This document shows positions 52,300-61,619 of a DNA stretch of 64,000 nucleotides, piece after piece. Every line of letters begins with the position of its first letter. Position 1 is the stretch's first letter. The notes beneath the pieces were generated by a model, which ran no database searches, was not told the DNA's origin, and saw only the letters and a list, made by a program, of their open reading frames with translations. Source of the DNA: an uncultured Dorea sp. (GTDB lineage Bacteria > Bacillota > Clostridia > Lachnospirales > Lachnospiraceae); NCBI GenBank assembly GCA_910586965.1, contig CAJUMF010000008.1, positions 1 through 64,000 of the forward strand, in the 5' to 3' direction. The position numbers were made by a program, and so were the translations under genes.

Positions 52300-53673
52300 T
52301 TATTCCTGTTCCGCCCAGTAATCCTGGATTGACTTTATCAGCTCATCCCTGTCGCTCCTTCCGGCGAGATATTTCTGCATCGCCGCGCCAAGCACTGCCC
52401 AGTGGTCATTAGGTACGATCACAGATGCGCTGAATGCCTTTCCTTCATGCACTTTTTCATAAAGATCCCGGCTTAAAGGGTCAGCTGGCTCATAAGGATT
52501 GTTCTTAAACGGTGGGATGATATTGCAGGTTTTTACCATCATCTGCTGCCCAATCTCGCTGTACACCATCCAGCTTAAGAACTGTTTTCCTGCCGCCTGC
52601 TCTTTTTCCGTGGCAATCTGGCGGTCAACCATCACCTGCTTGGACGGCGCACCCTGAATCATCTGGTTGGCAAAATCATTTTTGTCATTGTTCATAAAAT
52701 AGGGGAGGAAGCCATATTCGTCCGTCTCCTCGGCTCCTGCCTCTGAAAGATTCGGCCATGCCCAGTTCCCATTGAACCAGAATGCTGTCTTTCCGTCTGC
52801 CAAGTCGATGGCCATCTCGTCATAATCTGCTCCGAGGGGGTCTCCCTTCGCCACATTGTATTCCTTAAGTACATCGAAGATATCCAAAAATTCTGACATC
52901 CTTTTGTAAGAAGCAAGGTCAAGCTTCCCGGCCTTAATCTCCTCCACTGCCTCCTGCGCTCCCGCAGAGGTTCCGTCGTAAGTCTCATAGATGTACTGAA
53001 GATGATGCGCGCCCAAAGACCAGTCTTCCTTCGCCATAGACACGGGCTTTTCGATGCCCTTGTCCACCAGCCGGTCAAGGAGAGCCTTAAACTCGTCCAG
53101 TGTTGTGACAGATGCCGGGTCAAATGTTTCTCCAAGGGCTTTTTCAATCACTGCCTTGTTGTAAATAATCCCTCTTCCTTCGATACACAGCGGAAAGCTG
53201 TATATTTTTCCGTTAAGCTCTGTCGTGTACCCTTCCGCTTCAGCAATCCATTTTTCATCCGTAAGGTCAACAGCCTTTTCCTCAGCCAGTGCGATAACAT
53301 CCGTGGTGTCCAGAATCGCAATTGTAGGCGGATTCCCTGAATTGTACAGACTGATCATCTTCGTGTAGGGTGAATCATCGCTCACCGGCATAACCTCTAC
53401 ATGTACGCCCAACTTCTTCTCGTACTCAGTCCCCATCTCTTCAAGTGCCACCTGAATCTCCGCTTTCGTATTGAGAAGCGTGATGTTCGTGCCGTTAAGA
53501 GAAGCATCATACTCGAAAGTATCTGTAGATGTGTCGATGGGCACCTTCTTTTCCTCCTCATTCGGGTCGTCAGGATCACTGGCAAAGCCGAACCTGCAGC
53601 CCGTCAGCATCGTCACCGTCAGCGCTGTAACAAGCACAGATGATACAACCCTCGCCATGACTTTCTTTCTCAT
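52300..53673 (-). CDS. Sugar ABC transporter substrate-binding lipoprotein
   Basis: 457 aa. Lipoprotein signal peptide MARVVSSVLVTALTVTMLTGC with lipobox LTGC (Cys26), then an acidic linker (DPDDPNEEEKK) and the bacterial family 1 extracellular binding fold (LNGTNITLLNTKAEIQ, TAFWFNGNW, QMIQGAPSKQ). It captures an oligosaccharide and delivers it to the two permeases encoded next. First gene of the operon; strong AGGAGGAA ribosome site and LacI-type operator upstream. Confidence 0.92.
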   Translation of the reverse strand: MRKKVMARVVSSVLVTALTVTMLTGCRFGFASDPDDPNEEEKKVPIDTSTDTFEYDASLNGTNITLLNTKAEIQVALEEMGTEYEKKLGVHVEVMPVSDDSPYTKMISLYNSGNPPTIAILDTTDVIALAEEKAVDLTDEKWIAEAEGYTTELNGKIYSFPLCIEGRGIIYNKAVIEKALGETFDPASVTTLDEFKALLDRLVDKGIEKPVSMAKEDWSLGAHHLQYIYETYDGTSAGAQEAVEEIKAGKLDLASYKRMSEFLDIFDVLKEYNVAKGDPLGADYDEMAIDLADGKTAFWFNGNWAWPNLSEAGAEETDEYGFLPYFMNNDKNDFANQMIQGAPSKQVMVDRQIATEKEQAAGKQFLSWMVYSEIGQQMMVKTCNIIPPFKNNPYEPADPLSRDLYEKVHEGKAFSASVIVPNDHWAVLGAAMQKYLAGRSDRDELIKSIQDYWAEQE

Positions 53674-53710
53674 GAATCATTCCTCCTGTTCTTTTTGTAT
53701 TGTAACCGGT

Positions 53711-53768
53711 AAAGTAACCGGTTACTTTATGGTGATTCCATCATAGCACTGAATCGCTCATCCGTCAA
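53711..53768 (-). promoter_or_regulatory. Promoter and LacI-type operator of the GH32/ABC operon
   Basis: TTGACG (53763-53768), 17 bp, TATGAT (53740-53745) on the minus strand is a strong sigma-A promoter. Just downstream of the -10 lies the perfect 18-bp palindrome AAAGTAACCGGTTACTTT (53711-53728), with a further half-site TAACCGGTAAA at 53703-53713. A repressor bound here would block transcription. Confidence 0.8.
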
Positions 53769-53831
53769 TTATGAAAAACATTTTTGTGAAATGTGTCTGA
53801 TTCCTGGTATTCCAACTTGTATACCTTTCAC

Positions 53832-53887
53832 AAAACCGGTTACTTAACCGATTACTCATTGCCCCCATTTCCGATTTTTGCTATACT
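53832..53887 (+). promoter_or_regulatory. lacI-family gene promoter with operator-like sites
   Basis: TTGCCC (53859-53864), 17 bp, TATACT (53882-53887). Immediately upstream are AAAACCGGTTACTT (53832-53845) and AACCGATTACTC (53847-53858), degenerate copies of the operator at 53711-53728, which suggests autoregulation or looping between sites. Confidence 0.65.
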
Positions 53888-53932
53888 GATATCAACTTAA
53901 ACTTTAGACTATTCATTAAGAAAGAGGCAGCT

Positions 53933-54967
53933 ATGGGCAAGAAACAAAACGTAACCTTCAATGACATTGCAAAATATACAAATTTTTCAAAGACCACCAT
54001 CTCCAGATATTTTAACAATCCTGATTCCCTTACTCTTGAAAATCAGGAGATCATCGCCAGAGCGCTGGTTGACTTAGATTATAAAGAAAATAAAGTGGCG
54101 CGCATCCTCGCCAACGGAAAGACTGAATTTATCGGGGTCATCGTCCCTAACCTGTTCCTCCATTACTACTCAGAGATGTTAGATAAGATCCTCTCCACCT
54201 ACGAACAGTTCGGCTACAAATTCCTCGTTTTTATCGGCAATGATGATGAGGAAAATGAACGCAGGTACATCAAGGAACTCCTAGCCTACAAGATTGAGGG
54301 GCTGATCATCTTAAGCCACACGACCCCTTCTAAGGAGCTTGCTGCCCTTAACCTCCCCATCGTGACCATCGAACGGGAGGACAGATACGTGTGCAGCGTC
54401 AACACCGACAACTATATGGGCGGCTACCAGGCCACCAGCCTTCTTGCGAGACACAATTGCGATGTATTCATCCACATCAACTCCTCCTCCGATAAAAATG
54501 TCCCTGCTTACGGGCGAATCAAAGGTTTTTTAGATGTCTGTACAGAAAAAGACCTCACTCATGAGTTAATCCTGAAAGAGATGGGAAACAGCTACGAATC
54601 CCTGCAGGAACATCTTTCAGCGATAATCTGCCATCTGGAGCAAAAATATAAAAGACAGAAAAAGGGAATCTTTTTATCTAACGATACCCAGGCCAATGTA
54701 TTTTTAAATCTCCTGATAAGAAAGTACAGCTCTCTTCCGGATGATTACCTGATCATCGGCTTTGACAATTCGCCCATATCCAGGGAAGCCGTGCTCCCCA
54801 TAAGCACCATGGGCCAGCAGATTGATAAGATTGCTTACGAAGCAGTAAGCCTGCTCGTGGAGCAGATGGATGAGCGAAAAAAAAGAAGACCGGTTCCTCT
54901 AAAAGAGCCGGTCCATAAGGTGATAACTCCAATATTGCTGAGAAGAGAGACTACTGAGAAAATCTAA
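53933..54967 (+). CDS. LacI-family transcriptional regulator
   Basis: 344 aa. N-terminal HTH VTFNDIAKYTNFSKTTISRY (8-27) with the hinge YKENKVARILANGKT, followed by a periplasmic-binding-protein-like sensor domain (61-335) that should bind a sugar or sugar phosphate. The ACCGGT-centred palindromes on both sides of its promoter fit a LacI dimer. Divergent from the ABC/GH32 operon and most likely its repressor. Ends 17 nt inside the convergent dehydrogenase gene. Confidence 0.9.
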   Translation: MGKKQNVTFNDIAKYTNFSKTTISRYFNNPDSLTLENQEIIARALVDLDYKENKVARILANGKTEFIGVIVPNLFLHYYSEMLDKILSTYEQFGYKFLVFIGNDDEENERRYIKELLAYKIEGLIILSHTTPSKELAALNLPIVTIEREDRYVCSVNTDNYMGGYQATSLLARHNCDVFIHINSSSDKNVPAYGRIKGFLDVCTEKDLTHELILKEMGNSYESLQEHLSAIICHLEQKYKRQKKGIFLSNDTQANVFLNLLIRKYSSLPDDYLIIGFDNSPISREAVLPISTMGQQIDKIAYEAVSLLVEQMDERKKRRPVPLKEPVHKVITPILLRRETTEKI

Positions 54968-55994
54968 CTCCCAGTTTTACACTGCTGGAAGGGTTCTGCT
55001 CAATTGCCATATAGGCATCCGCTGCCTCCTGAAGCGGCACCACCGGGTCAACGATATTCTCGCATTTGATTTTCCCTTGTTTCAGCATCTCCCAGCATGT
55101 TGCGCAGATCCGGTCAAAATCCCATCTCGGATGTTCCCGGTTTGGCTCGCTGCATGATCTGGACAGTAGTATATTAGGCTGATTAAAATGCGCTTCTCTG
55201 CCCAAGTTTAAGCCGCCCAGACATTCATGGTACCATCCTACAACGGCCAGATTCCCATTATATGCGATTCCCCGGATTGCCTGCTGGAGCGCATGATAAT
55301 TGGCACTTGTCTCAATGATGACATCGGCTCCCCGGTTATCGGTTGCCTTTTTAATCTCAAGCCCTACATCGACGGCTGCGGAATCCAGCGCTAAGTCGGC
55401 CCCGTTCTCCAGTGCCACCTCACGTCTCTTTTTAATCGGATCGCACACAATGACTTTCGCCGCTCCTGCAAGGCGCGCAAGCTGTGCGGCTATCAGCCCG
55501 ATTGCGCCCAGTCCTGATATGACCACATTGTCTCCTACTCTCACCTGTCCGTCGCGGATCCCCCCAAGGGCAAACTGCGCCGGGTCATAGCATACCGCCT
55601 CTTTCCAGGTCATATTTTCTGACATCCGAAGCGCCTCGTTCTGTTTTAATGTATGTGTACTCTTAAACGGCCCGTATCCGGCGATTCTGTCGCCGATGGA
55701 AAACCCGGAGACTTCTTGACCGATTTCAATGATATTGCCTACCCACATATTTCCCGGGCGCATAAAATACGGTTTTTCGGCTGCCTCCCTGCTTGGGAGG
55801 AATAGTTTTAGCTCCTCGTCGAATACATTTTCCAGAAACGGGTCTTCTCCCCTGAAATGAGTAAATTCCGTTCCGTGTTTTGCCGCCGCAAAGACTACCT
55901 CTGTCCGTATCTCATCGCTCATAAGCGGCGCATCCTCATATTCCCTTAAAATTGCTTTTCTTGGTTCTGTTGATACTACCTCTGTTTTCTTCAT
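54951..55994 (-). CDS. MDR-type (zinc-binding dehydrogenase-like) oxidoreductase
   Basis: 347 aa. N-terminal GroES-like domain (KHGTEFTHFRGEDP, MWVGNIIEIGQEVSGFSIGD RI) and Rossmann domain with GLGAIGLIAAQLARLAGA (NAD(P) binding) and VCDPIKKRR. The usual catalytic zinc Cys and GHE motif are not seen, so it may work without catalytic zinc. It probably oxidises or reduces a sugar or sugar-derived alcohol together with the Gfo/Idh enzyme next to it. AAGGAGCAGG precedes the ATG. Last gene of the GH4 operon. Confidence 0.82.
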   Translation of the reverse strand: MKKTEVVSTEPRKAILREYEDAPLMSDEIRTEVVFAAAKHGTEFTHFRGEDPFLENVFDEELKLFLPSREAAEKPYFMRPGNMWVGNIIEIGQEVSGFSIGDRIAGYGPFKSTHTLKQNEALRMSENMTWKEAVCYDPAQFALGGIRDGQVRVGDNVVISGLGAIGLIAAQLARLAGAAKVIVCDPIKKRREVALENGADLALDSAAVDVGLEIKKATDNRGADVIIETSANYHALQQAIRGIAYNGNLAVVGWYHECLGGLNLGREAHFNQPNILLSRSCSEPNREHPRWDFDRICATCWEMLKQGKIKCENIVDPVVPLQEAADAYMAIEQNPSSSVKLGVRFSQ

Positions 55995-56010
55995 ATACCT
56001 GCTCCTTTTT

Positions 56011-57012
56011 CTAATTTATTAAAACGGTTTTTCCATCCTGCCCGGAAGATTCCACTACCGCACTGACAAACCGCAGGCCCTCATATCCTTCCCGGACATC
56101 TGCCACTGCCTTATGTTTTCTCAGAACCGCACCGATAAAGTAACAGTCCTCCTCATAAGTACAGTCCGTATCTTCTGCTATTTCCACTGTTTCTGCCGTA
56201 TCTCCGTCTGTAAATGTAAATACCGCATGGTTCTGGTCTGTAAAATCCGCCGTCATATTCTCGCATATAACACGGAATCTCGCATTCCACTGATTTTTTA
56301 CCGAACAATTCGAGCCGCAGACCGAACCAAGCGCCCCGCTCTCAAACCGGATGCTGCATACGCTCGTGTCCTCCACGGTATATCCCTCCACCTGCGCATG
56401 ACACAGATTGGCTGTGTAACCATTAACAAAAGACGCCCTGCCCATCAGATACAGCCCCATATCATAGAGATGGATGACTTGTTCAAACACCTGCCCGCCG
56501 CACTTTTTCACGTCTCTCCACCACGGGCCGTGAAGACTGTTGCACTCATAATCCGCCATGTAAAGCGTCGGTCTTCCCGCCCTGCCGCTGTCCATATATT
56601 CTTTGAATTTTTTTACCGCGCTCCCGAAACGCATCTGATACCCCACCTGTGTAACAATCTTGTTTTTCCCGGCAATTTCTGCCATGGCTTTCCCCCGCTC
56701 CGCCGTGAGAGCTATTGGCTTTTCAATAAAGATATGTATCCCTTTTGCTGCCGCTCTCTCAAATTGTCCGTCATGTGCGAAGGGGGGCAGGCAGATATAT
56801 AAAACATCTATCCGCACCTCATCAAGCATCCGGTCAAAATCATCATATACCATACAGTCCAGATGATTATCTTCGGCAAACTGCCTGGCATCATCCACAG
56901 GATTGGAACAGAGCGCTGCAAGCTCTATATTCTCCATTCTCATGAGGCTTTTAGCATGTCCTCTCCCCATATTTCCCATGCCAAGTACAGCCGCTTTTAA
57001 TACTTTTTCCAT
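56011..57012 (-). CDS. Gfo/Idh/MocA family oxidoreductase
   Basis: 333 aa. N-terminal Rossmann motif AAVLGMGNMGRGHAKSL (7-23) and the family motif HIFIEKPIALT (Lys ~97) that contacts nicotinamide and substrate; the C-terminal alpha/beta domain contains QVIHLYDMGLYLMG with the conserved His/Asp. Such enzymes oxidise sugars or inositols with NAD(P). Between the GH4 gene and the MDR dehydrogenase in one operon, it likely acts on a released sugar. Confidence 0.88.
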   Translation of the reverse strand: MEKVLKAAVLGMGNMGRGHAKSLMRMENIELAALCSNPVDDARQFAEDNHLDCMVYDDFDRMLDEVRIDVLYICLPPFAHDGQFERAAAKGIHIFIEKPIALTAERGKAMAEIAGKNKIVTQVGYQMRFGSAVKKFKEYMDSGRAGRPTLYMADYECNSLHGPWWRDVKKCGGQVFEQVIHLYDMGLYLMGRASFVNGYTANLCHAQVEGYTVEDTSVCSIRFESGALGSVCGSNCSVKNQWNARFRVICENMTADFTDQNHAVFTFTDGDTAETVEIAEDTDCTYEEDCYFIGAVLRKHKAVADVREGYEGLRFVSAVVESSGQDGKTVLIN

Positions 57013-57042
57013 ATTCCGATTCCTTTCTATGTAATTTTTAAC

Positions 57043-58365
57043 CTACTTATACTCCGGCATCCATCCTCTGTGAGCCTCTAACATCTCGTCACACATCCGG
57101 CGTATCTCATCCATGGAAAGTTCCGCTGCCGTATGCGGGTCCATCATAGCTGCCATATAAAGGTCTTTTTTTCGTTTCGTCTTCGCCGCACGGATTGTAA
57201 GTAGCTGCACATTGATGTTTGTCCGGTTTATTGCGGCACACTGCTCCGGAAGATTTCCTACATAACAGGGATGGATTCCCGCCCGGTCAACCAGACATGG
57301 CACCTCCACACATGCATTTGGCGGAAGGTTTGGGATCAGTCCATTGTTCCTGACATTTCCATGGATACGGTAAGGAATATCGTTTTCCATAGCATTGATA
57401 ATAAATGACGCAAATTCCCGGCTCTTTTCATGTGTAAGCTTTTCATTATTCACAAGTTCTGCGCGCATCTTTTTCCAATCCTCAATCTGGGTAACACACC
57501 GCCTCGGGTATTCATCCAGCGGAATGTTATAGCGCTCAATCAGCTCCGGATATTTTCCCTTGATAAACCAGGGCGTATACTCTGCGTTATGCTCGGAGGA
57601 CTCCGTGATGTAATAGCCGAACCGGAGCATCATCTCATACCTCACCCGGTCCCAGTCTGCATCGTAAGCAGCTTCTCCTGAAAGGAACTTTGCAGCCCTC
57701 CTCTTAATCTCCGGATAAAGGTCTCTCCCTTTCCCATCCTCTACCTTCAAAAGCCACGCCTGATGATTGATACCTGCAATCTCCCACTTCGTCTCCGGCA
57801 CAAGCTCCTCCATATCAAGTGCCTTAAATAACTGAGGAATACACACTTGTACACTGTGACACAGCCCTACCGTCTGAATATCCGTAAAGGTCTGCAGATA
57901 TCCTGTAAGCATAGCCATAGGGTTCGAATAATTGATGAACAGTGCCTCCGGGCAGACCTCTTTCATGTCCGCCGCAAATTCTTCCAGGACAGGGATTGTC
58001 CGAAGTGCCCGAAAGATACCCCCGATTCCTAGCGTGTCTGCGATCGTCTGCCTGAGTCCGTATTTTTTCGGAATCTCAAAATCCGTGATGGTACACGGGT
58101 CATATCCCCCCACCTGGATTGCGTTCACCACATATTTTGCACCTCTAAGCGCCTCTTTTCTGTTCAGACTCGCATCAATCCTTATGCTTCTCCCGACATT
58201 CGCCGACAAATTTTCAAGCATCATCTTTGAATCCTCAAGACGCACCGGATCTATATCGTGCAGAGAAATCTCAAGATCCTTGATTTCCGGCGTCAGGATA
58301 CAGTCTCCCAACACACTCTTGGCAAAAATTGTACTTCCTGCGCCCATAAAAGCTATTCTCGGCAT
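57043..58365 (-). CDS. GH4 family glycosidase (MelA-like alpha-galactosidase/glucosidase)
   Basis: 440 aa. MPRIAFMGAGSTIFAKSVLG opens the NAD+-binding Rossmann fold; GLCHSVQ (metal-binding Cys-His), AGINHQAWLL and ITESSEHNAEYTPW are GH4 motifs typical of the MelA/AglA branch. The enzyme needs NAD+, Mn2+ and reducing conditions and cleaves glycosides by oxidation, elimination and reduction, in the cytoplasm. AGAGGAGAT precedes the ATG. In the branch with CHS the usual substrates are alpha-galactosides such as melibiose or raffinose; alpha-glucosides remain possible. Confidence 0.87.
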   Translation of the reverse strand: MPRIAFMGAGSTIFAKSVLGDCILTPEIKDLEISLHDIDPVRLEDSKMMLENLSANVGRSIRIDASLNRKEALRGAKYVVNAIQVGGYDPCTITDFEIPKKYGLRQTIADTLGIGGIFRALRTIPVLEEFAADMKEVCPEALFINYSNPMAMLTGYLQTFTDIQTVGLCHSVQVCIPQLFKALDMEELVPETKWEIAGINHQAWLLKVEDGKGRDLYPEIKRRAAKFLSGEAAYDADWDRVRYEMMLRFGYYITESSEHNAEYTPWFIKGKYPELIERYNIPLDEYPRRCVTQIEDWKKMRAELVNNEKLTHEKSREFASFIINAMENDIPYRIHGNVRNNGLIPNLPPNACVEVPCLVDRAGIHPCYVGNLPEQCAAINRTNINVQLLTIRAAKTKRKKDLYMAAMMDPHTAAELSMDEIRRMCDEMLEAHRGWMPEYK

Positions 58366-58410
58366 AGCAAAAATCTCCTCTCGTTTAAAGTTTGTCCTGG
58401 TGTAGCCACA

Positions 58411-59253
58411 TTACCCTTTCAGCCCCGTTATCGTAATTCCTTCGATAATATGTTTCTGAGCGAACAGATACACAACCAGCACCGGTATGATAGATATGGT
58501 AGACGCCGCCATAATAAGAGACCAGTCCACCGTATATTTCCCTTTGAACATGTTTAACAGCAACGGAACCGTGAACTTATCCTGGGAATTTAAAAAGATA
58601 AGCGGCGTATAAAAGCTGTTCCAGTTCCACATAAATGAAAATATCCCAAGGGATGCCAACGCCGGTTTGATCAGCGGTATGATAATGCGGAAAAAGATAG
58701 AACCGTAATTCGCACCGTCAATAATCGCCGCCTCTATAAGCTCATCCGGCAGCGCCATAATAAACTGCCTGCACAAAAATACCCCCATTGGCATATAAGC
58801 AGCCGTCATCAAAATAATAGACAGATGCGTATCAATAAGATTCAGCTCACTGAAGATCAAAAACAACGGAATGGAAATCACCGTGTAAGGCACCATCATC
58901 ACCGCGATAAAGCCGCCGAATACAACATTCGAACCCCTGAATTTGAGTTTCCCCAGCGCGTAACCCGCCATTGCAGAAGTTAAGACCTGCCCCGTCACAT
59001 TGATAACGGCCAGCTTCAAACTGTTAAAATACGCCTTGTCGAAAGGCAAGTCTGTAAGCGCCTTTTTATAATTCTCCCAGCGAAATGTCTTTGGAATTAG
59101 GCTTGGTGGATACGCAAACGCTTCCTCGGCCCCCTTGAGGGAAGTGGATATCATCCAAAGAAACGGAAAAATCGCCAGAGCAGCCATACTGATCAGGATA
59201 ATCTGTATCAACACATGATAAATCTTTTTCTTTGTTTTCTGCAAATCTTCCAC
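58411..59253 (-). CDS. Carbohydrate ABC transporter permease (MalG type)
   Basis: 280 aa from GTG 59251-59253, which directly follows the partner's TAG stop; AGTAGGTGG overlaps this junction. Six helices; EAA loop ELIEAAIIDGANYGSIFFRI (~174-193). Ends with VVYLFAQKHIIEGITITGLK as is typical. Works with the permease and binding protein upstream. Confidence 0.9.
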   Translation of the reverse strand: MEDLQKTKKKIYHVLIQIILISMAALAIFPFLWMISTSLKGAEEAFAYPPSLIPKTFRWENYKKALTDLPFDKAYFNSLKLAVINVTGQVLTSAMAGYALGKLKFRGSNVVFGGFIAVMMVPYTVISIPLFLIFSELNLIDTHLSIILMTAAYMPMGVFLCRQFIMALPDELIEAAIIDGANYGSIFFRIIIPLIKPALASLGIFSFMWNWNSFYTPLIFLNSQDKFTVPLLLNMFKGKYTVDWSLIMAASTISIIPVLVVYLFAQKHIIEGITITGLKG

Positions 59254-60138
59254 CTACTCTCCATAATGAACCCATCTGTCAGACAGTTTAAACTGAACAA
59301 CTGATATAACAACAACTATCGCAAACATGATCAGCGCGATCGCCGACGCTTTCCCCAGCTCATATTCCCCGAACGCCGTCTGATAGATGTGGATGGCCAG
59401 CGTATACGTCTTCTTCGCAGGCCCGCCTGATGTAAGCAGAAACATCTGATCGAATACCTGAAAGGCATTGATCATCGTCGTTACTGTCACCAGCAGCGTA
59501 GTGGAGGATATGAGCGGCACTGTAATGTGAAAAAACACATCTTTCTCATTTGCCCCGTCAATCCTTGCCGCATCTACATACGTCTGCGCTACATTCTGGA
59601 GCCCGGCAAGGAACAGCACAACATTATAGCCCAGTCCCCACCAGATACTCATCACAATGACCGCCCCCATAGCTGTCGCCGGGTTTCTGAGCCACTCCTT
59701 TCCCTCAAATCCAAAAGTCTTAAGAATCATGTTGAGAATCCCGAACTGCGGCTGGTAGATCCATGACCAGACAACTGCAATCGCAACAGACGTAACAATC
59801 TGCGGCAGAAAAAACACCGCCCGGTAAAACATCTTCCCCCAAGCCTTATTAAGCAGCAGGGCAAGTCCCAGAGCCAGCACGATGGAACACGGAACGTAGA
59901 TGACTGCATAGACAAATGTATTCTTAACGGCAATCATCGTATCTGGGTCAAGAAAGACTTCCTGAAAATTAGCAAATCCCACATATGACGGTGAGCCAAA
60001 GCCATTCCACTCAAAAAAGCTAAGCACAAACGCGATCATGATCGGAACGATACCAAGACATACAAGGCTTATGAGCTGGGGGAGGATAAACACGATCCCC
60101 CAGCGGTTTCTGGACTTTTCCAGCTTACTTTTCTTCAT
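59254..60138 (-). CDS. Carbohydrate ABC transporter permease (MalF type)
   Basis: 294 aa, six helices; EAA loop YVDAARIDGANEKDVFFHIT (~190). UgpA/LacF-like. Coupled without spacing to the next permease. No ATPase in the operon. Confidence 0.9.
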   Translation of the reverse strand: MKKSKLEKSRNRWGIVFILPQLISLVCLGIVPIMIAFVLSFFEWNGFGSPSYVGFANFQEVFLDPDTMIAVKNTFVYAVIYVPCSIVLALGLALLLNKAWGKMFYRAVFFLPQIVTSVAIAVVWSWIYQPQFGILNMILKTFGFEGKEWLRNPATAMGAVIVMSIWWGLGYNVVLFLAGLQNVAQTYVDAARIDGANEKDVFFHITVPLISSTTLLVTVTTMINAFQVFDQMFLLTSGGPAKKTYTLAIHIYQTAFGEYELGKASAIALIMFAIVVVISVVQFKLSDRWVHYGE

Positions 60139-60164
60139 ATGCTTACCCGCCCCCTTCTCGATTA

Positions 60165-61451
60165 CTATTCTTTAAGAGCTTCTTCGACAGCGGTATTCAT
60201 ATTCTCCAATGCCTCCGCTGACGTCTGTTCGCCAACCAGCATCTTTTCTGCTTCCTCTGTTATTGCATCCGTCAGTCCCGGATGGGTAGCCTCGGTCTTT
60301 GGATATACTAATGCATTGTCGATAGCATCAAGGAAATACTGTGCATGTTCCGGGGTTCCGGTAAGCACGATGTCGCTTAAGCCGTCCACGGTCGGCACTG
60401 CATTGCCCTGTCCCTCCATACGGATCTGCTGCCCGCTTTTTCCGCAGTAAAAGGATACAAACTCCCATACAGCATCTGCATTCTTCGTATTCTTATTAAT
60501 GACCATAGGCGTTGCCGGCATTGCACACATCTGCTGGGACGGATCATCATAATATGGAAATGGTATCACATCATACTTAAAACTCAGATCCGTGAAATCC
60601 GCCACAAACCACCGGCCTGCATAAAGCATACCCGCCTGTCCGGATACAAACAGCGTATCCTCTGATTCACCGCTTGCCAAAGCTCCCGCAAATGTAAAAG
60701 CTTTTGACTTTATGTTGTTCTCTAAATACTCAAGCCCCTTTTTTGCCCGCTCAGAACGAAAGCCGGATGTCTTCATATCATCAGAATAAATATCCTCGTC
60801 TGAAGAATACATCATAGAGTATAGCGGACACCAGTAATTGCTGTAGACAAATCCAATCTTCGACGCGTCCCTCAAGCTTTCAGAAGCCTCCTGAAGTGCC
60901 GCAAAATTCCATTTTCCTTCGTCATAATATTCCTGCGGAGATTTTAAGTTCAGCTCCTTAAACAGATCCGCGTTGTAGTAGATAACCATAGGATTGCAGT
61001 CTACCGGAACACCCGTTATCTTATCGTTAAATGTATAGCTTTCCAGGAGATTTTCAGGAACATCACTCTTTTTAAGCGCTGAGCCTTCATCTTCCAGATA
61101 CTCCGTCAGATCCAGCAGGACATCTGAATTATTCAGTTCCCCGTAAGAGGCCTCCTCGGAGTAAAAGCAGTCCGGAGCTTCTTTAGACTTTAGTTGTGTC
61201 AGCACCTTTTCATTGTAATTATCTCCGGGAACTCCGATCAATTTTACCTCTGTACTCTCACTCTGCTTGTTAAATGCGTCAACTGCTTTTTGATACTGCT
61301 CAAGCTCACCTGCAGAACCGCCAACCATAAAACGAACCGTCTTTTTTCCATCCTCTGTCTCGCCGCTATCGGAACTTTGACATCCTGTAAGCGCCAGTAC
61401 ACTTATCATTCCTGCTGCCAAAAACGATGCTAACATTCTCTTTTTTGTCAT
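60165..61451 (-). CDS. Sugar ABC transporter substrate-binding lipoprotein
   Basis: 428 aa. Lipoprotein signal MTKKRMLASFLAAGMISVLA LTGC with Cys24, short acidic linker, then the family 1 binding-protein fold (VRFMVGGSAGELEQYQKAVD, MVIYYNADLFKELN, FVSGQAGMLYAGRW). It feeds the two permeases downstream and heads the GH4 operon. AAAGGAGG precedes the ATG. Divergent from the AraC-type regulator. Confidence 0.92.
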   Translation of the reverse strand: MTKKRMLASFLAAGMISVLALTGCQSSDSGETEDGKKTVRFMVGGSAGELEQYQKAVDAFNKQSESTEVKLIGVPGDNYNEKVLTQLKSKEAPDCFYSEEASYGELNNSDVLLDLTEYLEDEGSALKKSDVPENLLESYTFNDKITGVPVDCNPMVIYYNADLFKELNLKSPQEYYDEGKWNFAALQEASESLRDASKIGFVYSNYWCPLYSMMYSSDEDIYSDDMKTSGFRSERAKKGLEYLENNIKSKAFTFAGALASGESEDTLFVSGQAGMLYAGRWFVADFTDLSFKYDVIPFPYYDDPSQQMCAMPATPMVINKNTKNADAVWEFVSFYCGKSGQQIRMEGQGNAVPTVDGLSDIVLTGTPEHAQYFLDAIDNALVYPKTEATHPGLTDAITEEAEKMLVGEQTSAEALENMNTAVEEALKE

Positions 61452-61619
61452 AAAATATCCTCCTTTGAATCACACTATTTTTATTTTCAGCCGGCTATTT
61501 ATACTATTATTTTATAAAAATCTAATTTAAAATACATACATTCTTGTGTCTTAGAGATGGATTTATGTTGTTTTTTGTATATTCTTGTGGTACATTGTCC
61601 CAAAAGGAGGTATTTCTTT
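61452..61619. promoter_or_regulatory. Divergent promoter region of the GH4 operon and araC-type gene
   Basis: 168 AT-rich bp with no gene. Plus strand: TTGTTT at ~61568, 17 bp, TACATT ~25 bp before the ribosome site AAAGGAGG (weak match). Minus strand: TATAAA near 61500. AraC-type half-sites cannot be assigned by eye. Confidence 0.4.
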
